From Leptobrachium leishanense (Eukaryota > Chordata > Amphibia > Anura > Megophryidae), in contig CM019066.1 of NCBI GenBank assembly GCA_009667805.1, forward strand, positions 330,764,619 to 330,828,618: a stretch of 64,000 bases of DNA, written 5' to 3'. Shown piece by piece: positions 33,109-43,925 of this stretch. The notes beneath the pieces are model-generated. The model saw nothing but the letters and a program-made list of their open reading frames with translations. It had not been told where the DNA came from and did no database searches. How positions within the stretch are numbered: position 1 is the stretch's first letter; each line of letters begins with the position of its first letter. The position numbers and the translations under genes were made by a program.

Positions 33109-36100
33109 ATGGTTTCTGAGTTATTGGTATTGTCATTGAACGTGAAAGGCCTGAACTCGCCCCGTAAGCGCAGGTTGCTCTTTAGAGATCTGAGGCGGAA
33201 GTCTGCTGGCATAGCCTTTTTGCAGGAGACGCGGATGCCTCGAACGGCGGCTTACCGGCTGGGCGCCCGTCCATACGGTAGAGTTTACACTTCCTGTGCT
33301 TTACCAAAGCGAAACGGCGTTGCCATAGCCTTACATGACTCTTGTCCACTGATAGTGGAGGAGATTCACACGGATACTACGGGCAGATATCTCCTGGTGA
33401 AGGGAAGGGTTGCCACATGCTGGTATTCGCTTTTATCAGTATATGCTCCTAATGGCTCAGATGCATCATTTTGGAAGGAATTGTCCTCCTTTGTGGCGGG
33501 TCATGCGAGGGGCACGCTGATTGTCGGAGGAGATTTTAATGCCACCCTCTGTCCCCCGCTGGACAGATCTACCTCGCCTCGGCTGGCCTCGCCGCATGCC
33601 TTGTCGTCTCAGGATCGGCAATTTTATGGATTTGTTACTGATCACCAGTTATGCGACGTTTGGCGCCTGCATCATCCGTCGGTTAAAGACTATACCTTCT
33701 ATTCTGCGCCGCACTCTTCGTATTCGCGAATTGATTATATACTGGTTTCGTCTGATTGCATGCCACTGATAATTACCTCGCGAATTGGCTCCATTACATG
33801 GTCAGACCACGCAGACGTATCCATTGCGTTACAACCTTTATATAAGGGCGGGGAGGGCAGACGATGGAGACTCGATCCAATTCTGTTGCAACAGCCTGAA
33901 ATCCGAACGAGAGTTAAAGATTCTCTGACGGAATATTTCGCACTGAACGAAACCCCGGATGTTTCTACCGCGGTTGTGTGGGAAGCACACAAAGCGGTTA
34001 CGAGAGGAGTACTCATTAGTCAGGCCGCCTACCGTAAGAAAGAAAAACTAAAAGACATCCTCACCCTCCAAACTAAATTAAGAACGCAAGAATTGATACA
34101 TAAAGCAGCACCAGAGGAAGCCACCTATCTTCTTTTGTCGCAAACAAGAACGGATCTTAATAGACTTTTTATAGAGGACGCGGGGCGAGCGCTCCTGTGG
34201 TCTAAACAGAGGTACTTTGAACGATCCAATAAAATAGACACCCCCCTTGCTCGGAAAATTAAACCAAAATACAAATCAAATCAGTTTGCTAAAATAGTTG
34301 ATAAGCAGGGAGTGTCGCATGACACACCCAGAGAAATTCGGGACGCTTTTACGGCTTACTTCGCTAAATTATATCACCATACCCCTTCCCACAACGAAAG
34401 CAACCAAACACTCCTGACGGATATTGAAGGATATCTAACAAAAAGCAATATACCCCATCTCAACGAGCAACAGATAGCGGCCCTGGATTCCCCCTTTACC
34501 GAGGAGGAAATACGCGAGGTGGTAAAAGAACTAAAACCGAACAAAGCCCCAGGCCCTGATGGCCTCACGGGCCAATATTATAAATGCTTCGCCAACTCTT
34601 TGGTACCCAGACTGTGTCCTCTGTTTAACACACTTAGGGGTGGAGGCGGGCTGATGCCGGAGGCTCTTCTGGCTTCAGTGGTACTCATCCCCAAACCTGG
34701 CAAAGATGTTCAAGGCATAGATAACTATAGGCCAATCTCACTCCTTAATACAGATATTAAGATACTCGCCAAGTTGATGGCGCTCAGATTAGGACCCATG
34801 CTCTCGACCCTGATTCACCCGGACCAGGTAGGATTTATGCCTGGGAGGCAAGCATTCGAAAACACACGGAGAGCTGCAGACCTGATATGGTGGGCGCGCT
34901 CGCGAAAGGTGCCTTCCTTATTTCTCTCATTGGATGCGGAAAAAGCATTTGATAGAGCTGAATGGCCCTTTCTTTTCCGTTTGTTGGAGAGGGCGGGCCT
35001 CCCGGACAGTTTCTTAGCCCTTACCAGAGCCTTATATGCGAACCCTATGGCACAGATCTTGATTCCAGGTACAGATCCGACCCCCTTCCCGATACGTAAT
35101 GGTACAAGACAGGGCTGCCCACTATCACCGTCCTTGTTTGCCATCTTTTTAGAACCACTAATGAGAATAATCCGAGCTGATGAAGACATCCGGGGTTTCC
35201 TGGTGGGGGGACAGCAGTTTAAGGTCTCAGCATACGCAGATGATGTCCTACTATCGTTGACTGACCCCGAGACCTCACTGCCGGCCCTTATGTGCCGATT
35301 GACGGAATATTCACAGATCTCTGGTTATAAAATTAATATCGCTAAATCTATGATTCTCCCGATCTTGGTACCCGCTAGGATGCTGCGGACTCTGACGAGG
35401 GAGATGCCTTTGCAGATTTCCGCCTCAGAGCTCCCCTATCTGGGGATTAAATTGACTGGTCTTCCCGACCGCTTATATGAAGTAAATTATGCCGCGATGT
35501 ATGCCACGCTCAAACAGGATCTTGAATGTTGGGATAAATATGCTATTTCATGGGTGGGAAGAGTGAACTGCATTAAGATGAATGTACTTCCACGCCTTTT
35601 ATACTATTTTCAAACGATACCGGTGGCACTTGACCCCTCAGATGTCCGCTCGATGCAAAGAGCAATTGATAATTTTGTGTGGGCAGGAAGGAGGCACAGG
35701 GTGGCTAGGGCCACTCTTTACCGGCCTAAACAGCTGGGCGGTCTTGGTCTCCCAAGCCTCTTTTCATACTATTATGCTGCTCAGCTTGCCCAGCTGGTGG
35801 CATGGCATGAGGGGGTTCATGCTGGCCGGTGGGTTGAGTTGGAGAGAGCGCTTATGGCCCCTAATCTACCGCACCACTGGATCTGGTTGGCTAGAGAACA
35901 CAGACCACTCCTACCCACGAACTGTCCAGCTATAATGAATACCATACGCATCTGGGACAAACTAGCGGCGAAATGTGATCTTGCCACCTTGCCTTCACCG
36001 CTGACACCAATATTTCGCAACCGGGAATTCCCTGCGGGTCTACGACCTCTACCCTTTCAACAGCTGTGGGACGCTGGCCTCCACCGTTTATGCCATCTTT

Positions 36101-36906
36101 ATCAAAAAGAACAATTTGTTCCCTCCATTATAATTGACCAACAGGAGTCCGGGACTGGGGGCCTGTTTCTGCCGGAACGACAACTGCGAGCCTTTGCCTC
36201 TCGGAGACATATTAAAGCTGCCTCTCAGACACCGCTCTCATTTTTTGAATCCATTTGCTTAAAGGGTACCTATCCTAAAGGCCTGATCTCTACTCTATAT
36301 TATAAGCTAACGTCATTGATTGACTGGAAAGAACTCCATTATATACAAGTCTGGGAACGCGACCTGGCAGAGGTACTGGACTCTGATGACTGGCTCGACA
36401 TTTGGGAAGCCTCGAAAGGGGTTTCACTGTGCACTTCCATGCAGGAACAACCGCTGAAAATGCTCATGCGCTGGTACACCACACCTACGCAACTTGCACA
36501 CATGTCCCCGAATCACCCGGATCTATGCTGGCGATCCTGCGGCTCCAAAGGTACTTTTATACATATGTGGTGGGAATGCCCACAAATTCAAAAGTTCTGG
36601 ACTAACATCCTAGCGATGCTCTCGGACGCACTGGGGAAGGAAGTCCCCAGTGACCCCTGGAATTTGCTGCTTTCTCGACCCCTGGAGGGCTTCACAAGAC
36701 ATGAAAACAAGCTAATTTCTAAAATCTCGATGGCGGCCAGACGGGCAGTGGCAGAGACCTGGCGCCACCAGGCTCTCCCCGTTATGGCCAAAATTTCGGC
36801 TAAAATACAAGACACTAGGATCATGGACGAACTCACAGCCGTCGTGAGACACACCCTACCGCAATTTCACAAAGTCTGGGACCCCTGGACGGATGCTGGT
36901 TTATAG
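33109..36906 (+). CDS. L1-B ORF2: endonuclease/reverse transcriptase
   Basis: This enzyme cuts target DNA and copies L1 RNA in place. It has 1265 codons and starts at ATG 33109. An APE-type endonuclease fills about residues 1-235: N11, E40 in FLQETR, D142 and N144 in GGDFNA, and S232-D233-H234. The RT spans about 480-790: LDAEKAFDR (D609), NGTRQGCPLSPSL (664-676) and YADDV with D711-D712. A Cys-rich motif sits near the C-terminus: C1140, C1144, H1152, C1157. All catalytic residues expected of an L1 are present, with no stop or frameshift. The encoded sequence is clearly related to L1-A ORF2 but distinct, so the two are separate L1 families. Confidence 0.93.
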   Translation: MVSELLVLSLNVKGLNSPRKRRLLFRDLRRKSAGIAFLQETRMPRTAAYRLGARPYGRVYTSCALPKRNGVAIALHDSCPLIVEEIHTDTTGRYLLVKGRVATCWYSLLSVYAPNGSDASFWKELSSFVAGHARGTLIVGGDFNATLCPPLDRSTSPRLASPHALSSQDRQFYGFVTDHQLCDVWRLHHPSVKDYTFYSAPHSSYSRIDYILVSSDCMPLIITSRIGSITWSDHADVSIALQPLYKGGEGRRWRLDPILLQQPEIRTRVKDSLTEYFALNETPDVSTAVVWEAHKAVTRGVLISQAAYRKKEKLKDILTLQTKLRTQELIHKAAPEEATYLLLSQTRTDLNRLFIEDAGRALLWSKQRYFERSNKIDTPLARKIKPKYKSNQFAKIVDKQGVSHDTPREIRDAFTAYFAKLYHHTPSHNESNQTLLTDIEGYLTKSNIPHLNEQQIAALDSPFTEEEIREVVKELKPNKAPGPDGLTGQYYKCFANSLVPRLCPLFNTLRGGGGLMPEALLASVVLIPKPGKDVQGIDNYRPISLLNTDIKILAKLMALRLGPMLSTLIHPDQVGFMPGRQAFENTRRAADLIWWARSRKVPSLFLSLDAEKAFDRAEWPFLFRLLERAGLPDSFLALTRALYANPMAQILIPGTDPTPFPIRNGTRQGCPLSPSLFAIFLEPLMRIIRADEDIRGFLVGGQQFKVSAYADDVLLSLTDPETSLPALMCRLTEYSQISGYKINIAKSMILPILVPARMLRTLTREMPLQISASELPYLGIKLTGLPDRLYEVNYAAMYATLKQDLECWDKYAISWVGRVNCIKMNVLPRLLYYFQTIPVALDPSDVRSMQRAIDNFVWAGRRHRVARATLYRPKQLGGLGLPSLFSYYYAAQLAQLVAWHEGVHAGRWVELERALMAPNLPHHWIWLAREHRPLLPTNCPAIMNTIRIWDKLAAKCDLATLPSPLTPIFRNREFPAGLRPLPFQQLWDAGLHRLCHLYQKEQFVPSIIIDQQESGTGGLFLPERQLRAFASRRHIKAASQTPLSFFESICLKGTYPKGLISTLYYKLTSLIDWKELHYIQVWERDLAEVLDSDDWLDIWEASKGVSLCTSMQEQPLKMLMRWYTTPTQLAHMSPNHPDLCWRSCGSKGTFIHMWWECPQIQKFWTNILAMLSDALGKEVPSDPWNLLLSRPLEGFTRHENKLISKISMAARRAVAETWRHQALPVMAKISAKIQDTRIMDELTAVVRHTLPQFHKVWDPWTDAGL

Positions 36907-37234
36907 TCTAGCCGAGGCACCTCGGAAGGCGTTTTCACCTGTGATGCCTCAGATCATTTAATTGGTTAATGGTATAGTTACGGTGACCCCCAGTCCATCT
37001 TCTTTTCTCTTTTCTTCTTTCCCTCTTTCTTTTCCTCTCTTTCTATCTTCTCTCTCCCCTGTTTTACCCCATCCCTTACCTTATCTTATAACCTTTAATT
37101 TTAAACAATTGGCTTATTACATGCTGACAGGAAACGTTTAATGTTTCATTGTTTACTTCCAATCCTGTCTATGTTATTATTTGAGAATGCCTAATAAAAT
37201 TCATTTAAAAAAAACAAAAAAAAAAAACAGGACA

Positions 37235-39426
37235 TTTAAATAACATATAACATACTCACCAATTAATTGTGCCTTCCCCTCCCATCGCCGAACAGATGCC
37301 ATCCCGCAGTAATGACGTCAGAGTGCCGGCTCCCATGAGTGACCTACCCTTCACCATGGCAACCTAATGCCATGTAAAGTAATATATACTAGGCAAAATG
37401 CTTATGAAAAAAAGGAGGGGGGCAGGGGTTGAGTGTTTTTGTTACATAATATTCCTTTTTAAGTAAAAAGAAAAAATTATTTTATCCGATGAATCAATTA
37501 ATTGAAAAAAAAATATCAGCCAACTAATCGATTATGCAAATAACCCCTAGATTAATTTAGCATCAATTAAATATTTCCTCTATCAAGGTGTAAGATGTGA
37601 TCTTTAATGCACGTCACCGTTCGACGTATACGTTACCTTATGGATTGTGCCCACTCACCTCCTTACAGCCCCACTGCTGATAATCTACATCAGATATTAT
37701 TATCTGAGCTTTAGCGGTCTGCAAATGCACTACACTGGAGAAGCAGGACATACTGTAAAAGTATCTCTCTCTGACTTTCTTTACCTTGGTTGGCTCTACA
37801 GATATACTTTAAACATATAAACCATGAAACGTAAATCAATGTGTGGTTGATATCAGTGCACGGTATGCTTCTTTATAAATCTGCTGTCATTTCATATTTA
37901 GGCAAGATTCTCTTTTTAGCATGAATAACAAATAACCTACTGTGTTTGATACTGTATCTGTCTGACTCATAGCTCATAATAGAAAACATATTGGAAAATT
38001 CCAAAACGACAGATAAAATTGAAAAGAGAAATGCAGAATAATACCAATAAAACTATACATACAGTATACTCATAGGTGGGCAGAAAGCAAAACCGGCATA
38101 TGAGAATATGTAAGTGTGTGATAACAGCTCTGGTGTGGCAAAAAAAACAAACTAAATTAGTGTGCAAGAATCACTGGTATCTGTCATCTTAGCTTTCTAC
38201 AGTTAGAAATCTCTCGCGAGATTGCACAGCACCTTTCCAAAGAAACCACAACTGACATCTTACGCTGCACGGTTCTGAAAATACAAAGGACCCCTGTATC
38301 TCCTGTATTGGGATTTTCCTTCCGGGCAGGGAGACTTCTTCTTTATGATGTCATGCACGTTGACTCCTGGGGCGAGGGCGGCAGTTCTACAGCGAGGGCT
38401 GACATGTATGATGTCAGCCCACTGTGAATGAAGTCCCAGATCGACACCGAGCTGGGGCAATGCAAAGATGTGCACGGAGCGCCCACCACGCACCAGAGTG
38501 AAACAGGAGGATGCTCCACGTATGTCCTTCGCGTGGTTAAATTTAGCTTAACTGCACAAAGGCACAATAAAGCACACAATAGTACAATAGAAATATCTGA
38601 GCGACAAATAGCTTGACAAAGTCTATGTACGTAGTCTGGGATAATACAACAATTTAGTTTATTTCATGTGTTACATATGCTATATGAATGTTATGCTTTT
38701 ACGTTAAATGCATATTCTTAGTAGGAAGCTTATTGAGACAGCTCTTGTGTTTGTTTTTCTTGACTAGAATACGAGTGAAAAGACCAGTTCGATCAGGATT
38801 TCTAAAGAATTTAACTTAATAGGCCCACAGCTACAGATCAGTGCTACTGAGGTGTTCTGTGATTTATGTTTGTTATAAAATGGATGGGAATCCTCTATCT
38901 TACAGATCCCAAAGGAAAGTATTCCCTTTTAAACACATTCCATCAAATCTGAAGGATTATGGAAAATAATACTCAACTTTTATGATTTCCCTCTGGCAAG
39001 AAAAATTGGTAAATGTATTTATAACAAAATATTTACTTTATCGATTCAATAAGGATTTTTTTTCTTCTCCTGAATCATTTATTGTAACGCAAATGTGTTT
39101 TATGTGATTGAGCAGGCACATTAGAAAACTAAATACATATGTGACTGAAATGGTGAGTATGACTCAACACCCTGATAGCAGTGTCAGAACAAAACACGGA
39201 TGATCTGTGTTATAGCCAGTCCTTAGATGACCGGGTAACCATAAGGTTACAACCAGAGAAATCCATGTAAAAATGTCAAGGTCTGGCACAGGAGAGGTAC
39301 ACATAAGATAGGCAAGCAGAGGTCTGTAATACAATGTCAGGTACAAATTGGAGAGTGAGCAGTGCTATTGACCATGGGAAGAGTCTATGATCCTTCAGTT
39401 GGGATCTTCTTCACTCTTAGACCCCA
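37235..39426. other. Unassigned DNA with a possible TTAA relic
   Basis: AT-rich, with a TAATCGATTA-type patch near 37470-37560. The tract 38270-38545 has GCTGACATGTATGATGTCAGC and an end CGCGTGGTTAA that recall family-G elements, but it is too decayed to delimit. No gene was recognised. Confidence 0.35.
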
Positions 39427-39649
39427 GCTTGCCTGAGTACCTAATATTGTGTCCACAGAGAAAGTGGTGGGCAATACAGGTACTTTCCACAAGACAACTT
39501 TTTATGTATTCATCGATATTGATGCAAACAGGTGAATTTTTAGTGTGTGCACCAATATGGATGAATAACTAAAAAGTCGTCTTGTGGAAAATACCTGTGT
39601 TGCCCTGACCACTTTCTCTTTGGACACAATATCAAGTACTCAGACAAGC
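39427..39649. repeat. Long foldback (about 98-bp arms)
   Basis: The left arm (39427-39524) and right arm (39550-39649) are inverted copies with roughly 85-90% match, sharing ATATTGTGTCC, GAGAAAGTGGT and TTCCACAAGAC, around a 25-bp loop. The two short ORFs on opposite strands reflect the symmetry. No matching terminus elsewhere in the window was seen. Confidence 0.8.
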
Positions 39650-40999
39650 CAGTTTCAAGGAGCAAATACAGACTTGTAGTCAGGGAACAAGGCAGAAATA
39701 AAAAAAAAACAGAAAAGCCAAGCAAGCAACAAGAACACAGTGAAACAAAACCACAACAGGGCCCTCAGAGACTATGCCTCAAAGACATACCTAGAAAGTC
39801 AAAATGATAACATTTTAACTTTGTCGTAACCATAATTCCCCCCCCCCTCCTACCAAAACAATTTCATTTGTACCGGGTTCTGAGAGGCAGTATTTTATTT
39901 ATTTATTTTTAAAATACCAGCTCCAGAGGAGAATAACGAGCAATATTGGAATCATATACATAGTATAGGAAGGAGCAGTAATTTGCAGTTAGCTGGTGCA
40001 ACAGTTGAGCCGCAATGGAAGTCTGGGATGGGAGTTGTTATGATTAACTAGGAGGGCTGTCATACATAATAGCTTGCTTGTTAATCAGAACGGCTCACTT
40101 GGTCCAGGGCTCATAGAGTTTCTGATGTCCTTTGTCGACTTGTAGCTATTTTTATATAGTTATGCTAATTTATTTTAAATGAAAACATTGCTGTGATAAC
40201 GATGGTTGCTAAATAATTTTTATGACTGAATTAAAATAATGCTGTTATAACTCAATGTTCCTATGTAACACCAATCTATTCAGAGAGTGTCTAAATATCT
40301 GGAGTTATAGCGAACCAGAAAATGTCACCGTTACCTTGAAACATTGACTGATTTTTCAATTTTTTTCCCTCTCCTTGCTCCGGTTACTTAATGCTAAAGT
40401 ACCAAATGAAAACACATCAAAGTCTCGAGAGAAACAGTATCAACAAAGCCTCCTTCCGCTGGCAGGTTACAATATCTGTTTTACTAATCATAGTGAAATT
40501 TATCATGCAGGATTTGGTAAGGATGTTTATGGAGTCTTTTATACAATTGTACTGAACTCGCAGATGTCAGTTTTTTGTCACTGGATGAAACTCAGCAGCT
40601 GGTGAAGGCCTGGACCATGGCCAAGAGCTGAAATTCAATTTAAAGGATTTTGTAACAAAATAATGTTTAGGGGTTTAAACGGTGAACAGTAATGTGTGTC
40701 TCTCAATTGAAATAGAAATATTGTGTAACTGACTTCACAGGAAACAATATCCCGCAGTAGCAACCCTGTTGAGATGAAAATTTATTTCAGCTGAAAAAAG
40801 TTTAACAAATATTAAGCACTTGGAATTTTGCTCTGGGAAAATAAGAAAAGAAAAAAGGCTGGTAAATTGTAAGTACTGCAAAGTTTGACCAGCTACTTGT
40901 GTATCTAAATCTAACATTAAACTTTTGTGTGTTCTGTTTAAATAAATGCGGGACACGGCTTTGGAACATGAAACGACTAGCTACCACCTATATCTAGTG
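39650..40999. other. Unassigned DNA
   Basis: AT-rich single-copy-looking sequence. A 76-codon ORF at 40375-40605 has no recognisable features. Confidence 0.35.
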
Positions 41000-42225
41000 C
41001 GAGTCCCTTGGATTGCAAGGCGATCAACCCTGACCGCTCTTTAGAAGGCCAGATCCTGAAGAGGAAACTCCTATACTTTGGCCACCTAATGAGAAGGAAG
41101 GACTCACTGGAGAAGAGCCTAATGCTGGGAAAGATAGAGGGCAAAAGAAGAAGGGGACGACCGAGAATGAGGTGGCTGGATGGAATCACTGAAGCAGTAG
41201 CAGGGTAATTCAAAGAGATCCGAATTGCTTGAGAAAGGTAACCGAACGCTGAAAATCAGCGTTCGGTTACCTTTCTTGGCCATTCGGCTATCCAGAGGCA
41301 GGCAATTTGCCAAATTCTGGCGAATTGCCTGCACATACGGTGCCTGTTCGGTGCCTGTTCGAGGGCAGTGGAATCCCCATGAAAAGCACTGCTTCGGCTA
41401 TTCAGAGAACAAAAACCAGCAGTGAAAGGTTCCCGAAATGCCCTGCCATTCGGTGGTTTAATTTGGCAAGTTTATTCAGGAGAATCCCATAGGCTTCAAT
41501 GTTAAAAATATTCCGGTTTTAATTCAATATCTAATAAACCGTTCATTATAAAATTCTGCAGTAAAGAGTCTCTTTATTTATAGATCTTTTAGGATATTTT
41601 AAGCATTTTTCTGAATTATTTTTTTTTAAAAGTCCGATTTTTTTTTTTTTAAGTTTACTTATTTTTTCTGTAACAGCCCTCTTTATTATCATTCCCTGGA
41701 CCTCATATGTAAATTTCACACATTTTCGCTCAGTAGTTTCTTTGCAAACTGCGTTTCACTTTTCAATCATTCATGCAAACTGTTTTCCTAATTTATTCAC
41801 TTCACTCTGTCTGCGGTGTCGGCTTTTTCCGGCGGCTGCGCTGCGTGTGATCGGCTCCTGCTTGGGTTTTTCCATGGTTTTCGGCAGGTTAATCCAGATG
41901 TTTTTGCGGGTTTTCGGCGTGCATTCGCTGGGTTTTACGGTTCGTTTTCGTCAGGTTTGCGGTAGCTTTTCCCTGCAATTCGGGGACCCTGTGGTGCTTG
42001 CTGAATACACCGCAGGGTCACCGAAATGGGATCGGCAAAAGGAACCGAATTGAAGAGAACGAAAAGTCACCGAACGTGTGGTGACTTTTCGAATCTCTTT
42101 GAATTACCCTGTAGGTGTGAGCTTAAATGGGCTCCTGAAGATGGTAGAGGACAGGAAGGTCTGGAGGAACTTTGTCCATGGGTCGGACATGACTTTGCAA
42201 CTAACAACAACAACGTATCTAGTAC
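41000..42225 (+). pseudogene. RTE/BovB-type LINE, C-terminal end split by family A
   Basis: The plus frame reads LKRKLLYFGHLMRR, DSLEKSLMLGKIEG, KRRRGRPRMRWLDGIT, the hallmark C-terminal segment of RTE/BovB-type reverse transcriptases. It is cut at 41200 by a family-A MITE. After the MITE it continues with VSLNGLLKMVEDRKVWRN, FVHGSDMTLQ, and ends in an ACAACAAC microsatellite, the usual RTE tail. The 3-bp TSD TAG sits at the cut, and one copy supplies the missing codon bases. Only the last about 90 codons are present (5'-truncated copy), so it is inactive. Confidence 0.8.
41201..42111 (-). mobile_element. Harbinger-like MITE, family A copy 3
   Basis: The ends are CAGGGTAATTCAAAGAG and complement; the TSD is TAG (41198-41200 and 42112-42114). 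It is very similar to copies at 25646 and 56879, including the GGTAACCGAACGCTG hairpin. It interrupts an RTE-type LINE. Confidence 0.85.
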
Positions 42226-43248
42226 ACAACATCACTTTGAGTACAATTAGTTTTGTTCTTCTCCTTTTGAAATGACAATACTTTGAGCAACCTTTGGTTT
42301 GGTCTTGCACAGGGCACTTACGGTACCATACCGGTAGTCGAGGAGTAAATACTGATTAGTGGTAGCCTTGTTTGAGCTTGGAAAAGTCAATGGCATGAAA
42401 AAAATCTTTAGTAGACCTCTTTTGCGCATAAAATTGAAGTGAAGAAGTTTGTGTTTGCCCACAGTTACCAAGAGCTATGTATTTCTAAACAAACAACTTT
42501 ATAACTCATCCATTCAATACATATCAATATCTTGGACCGTTTAGCTTACATTATGAAAGAAAGGAGGAACAGGACTCACCTGTTGAAAAAATCCAATTAC
42601 AAGTGCCACGCAGACTGGGAAGGCTCAAGCCGTATACAGCATCAAACATGGAGGATTGGACCGGGCAATCATGTCAAAGCTGAAACGTTGTGGTGGCATC
42701 GATGAAATAAAGCTCTCACCTGATCCAATCATAGTGCCCAGTCCATTCTTCTATGTTTTATGTCAGATTAGGATGCCATTTATGAGTGATAAACCCATCA
42801 AAACAGTCTGTACTAGACAAGTGTGAAGGATGTCAAGTGCTCTAGTATTTCTCTGGGCGTTCAAAGGAGAGTTACACGTCATCCTGTCTGGTCTACCATC
42901 CTCTATGCAGACACGGCTGTTCTTGAATTTTGCCAATCTGATGAAGCATCAATGCAGCATTCATCAATGTAACATCCCATTAAACCCTATGCTGGTAGTA
43001 CATTTGTATAATTTTACTAAGGGCACGGCCTGGATGTGCAGTTCATCTTGTATTGTAGGCAATGGGACCTCTCACAAGGTTATTTAATGGGATCCTTTTC
43101 TGTTTGCTGTGACCTGTTGTCATTTCCTTTTCCCTTCAGAATGTTACTCTGATCATTTGTTCTCAAGCATATTTGATGAGTAGATGTTAAAAATGTTTCC
43201 TTCACCGATTTCATCTAGACTGCCACTCATAATTATATATATTGTATA
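42226..43248. other. Unassigned DNA with a weak cassette trace
   Basis: Near 42660-42715 the words AAAGCTGAAACGTTGTGG and GATGAAATAAAGCTC recall the cassette repeat. Nothing else is assigned. Confidence 0.35.
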
Positions 43249-43350
43249 TACACTGCCTGGCCAAAAAACAGTCACCACCTGGATTTAACTAAGGAAATAG
43301 GGACGAGCCTTGCATTAGATAATTACTGCAGTGATTAATATGTTTCAAAG
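43249..43350. mobile_element. Tc1-like terminal fragment
   Basis: TACACTGCCTGGCCAAAAAA is followed by CAGTCACCACCTGGATTTAA and a GATAATTACTGCA tract, the known end of a vertebrate Tc1-like element. No transposase part is present. Confidence 0.6.
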
Positions 43351-43439
43351 TGCGGTAGATATGGCGCTTCTTTCGAGCAAAGGCAAAGTTCTTTCTTTCT
43401 ATGTCTTTTTAGTCTTCTTGCCTCAAAGAAAAACAGCAG

Positions 43440-43925
43440 ACATAAAACGTAGTGCAGCCAGTTTAAAACAACTGAAGTTCATATATCATATAAAGTGTGC
43501 ACTCACGTTTCCAGGTGTCACCTCTCGGACACCAGATGTACTTGCAGCCGGTAAAGTTGAGGGAGTACTGCATGCCCCTTTTGGATAAGTGTCAGCAGTG
43601 TTCCTTTGCATCGAACAACACCAGGACCGTAAAGTAATGGGTTAAAACAATTTATTCCAATAAAATACAATAAAATATGCCACTGAAACGCTTTTGCGAT
43701 CTAATCGCTTCCTCAGTCAGTGCGTACACGTTTCGCGATCTAATCGCTTCCTCAGTCAGGGCCATATTACATAGTTGGTGCTAACTTAACCAGAGCTGTT
43801 GTAAACTTCCCAGAGCCATTATAGCCTATGGAGGTTTTAAGTTTACAACAGCTCTGGTTAATTTAGCACCAACATGGTAATACTGCCCTCAGTGTATACG
43901 CGTTTTTACCTCAGTCAGGTTTTTT
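43440..43925. repeat. Cassette repeat with embedded hairpin MITE
   Basis: TTATTCCAATAAAATACAAT, CTGAAACGC and two copies of ATCTAATCGCTTCCTCAGTC mark a cassette-type repeat. At about 43757-43894 a 135-bp hairpin element (GGTGCTAAC...AACCAGAGCTGTTGT and complement) interrupts the second copy. Confidence 0.55.

Larger units (their letters stand above)
31557..37224 (+). mobile_element. Full-length L1-clade LINE (L1-B), both ORFs open
   Basis: It is flanked by AAACAGGACA (31547-31556 and 37225-37234), with a 137-nt 5' UTR, ORF1, a 482-bp pyrimidine-rich spacer, ORF2, a short 3' UTR with AATAAA at 37193 and an A-rich tail at 37206-37224. The total, 5.67 kb, is normal for an L1. Neither ORF has a stop or frameshift, so retrotransposition competence is possible. 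It inserted into DNA that itself resembles a cassette repeat (CGCAGACTTTCATCAGG at 31518). Confidence 0.92.

Noticed and set aside
37235..41000. Possible host exons in the least repetitive stretch
   Set aside because: No ORF longer than about 80 codons, no conserved domain and no convincing splice pairs; the longest frames are chance or foldback shadows.
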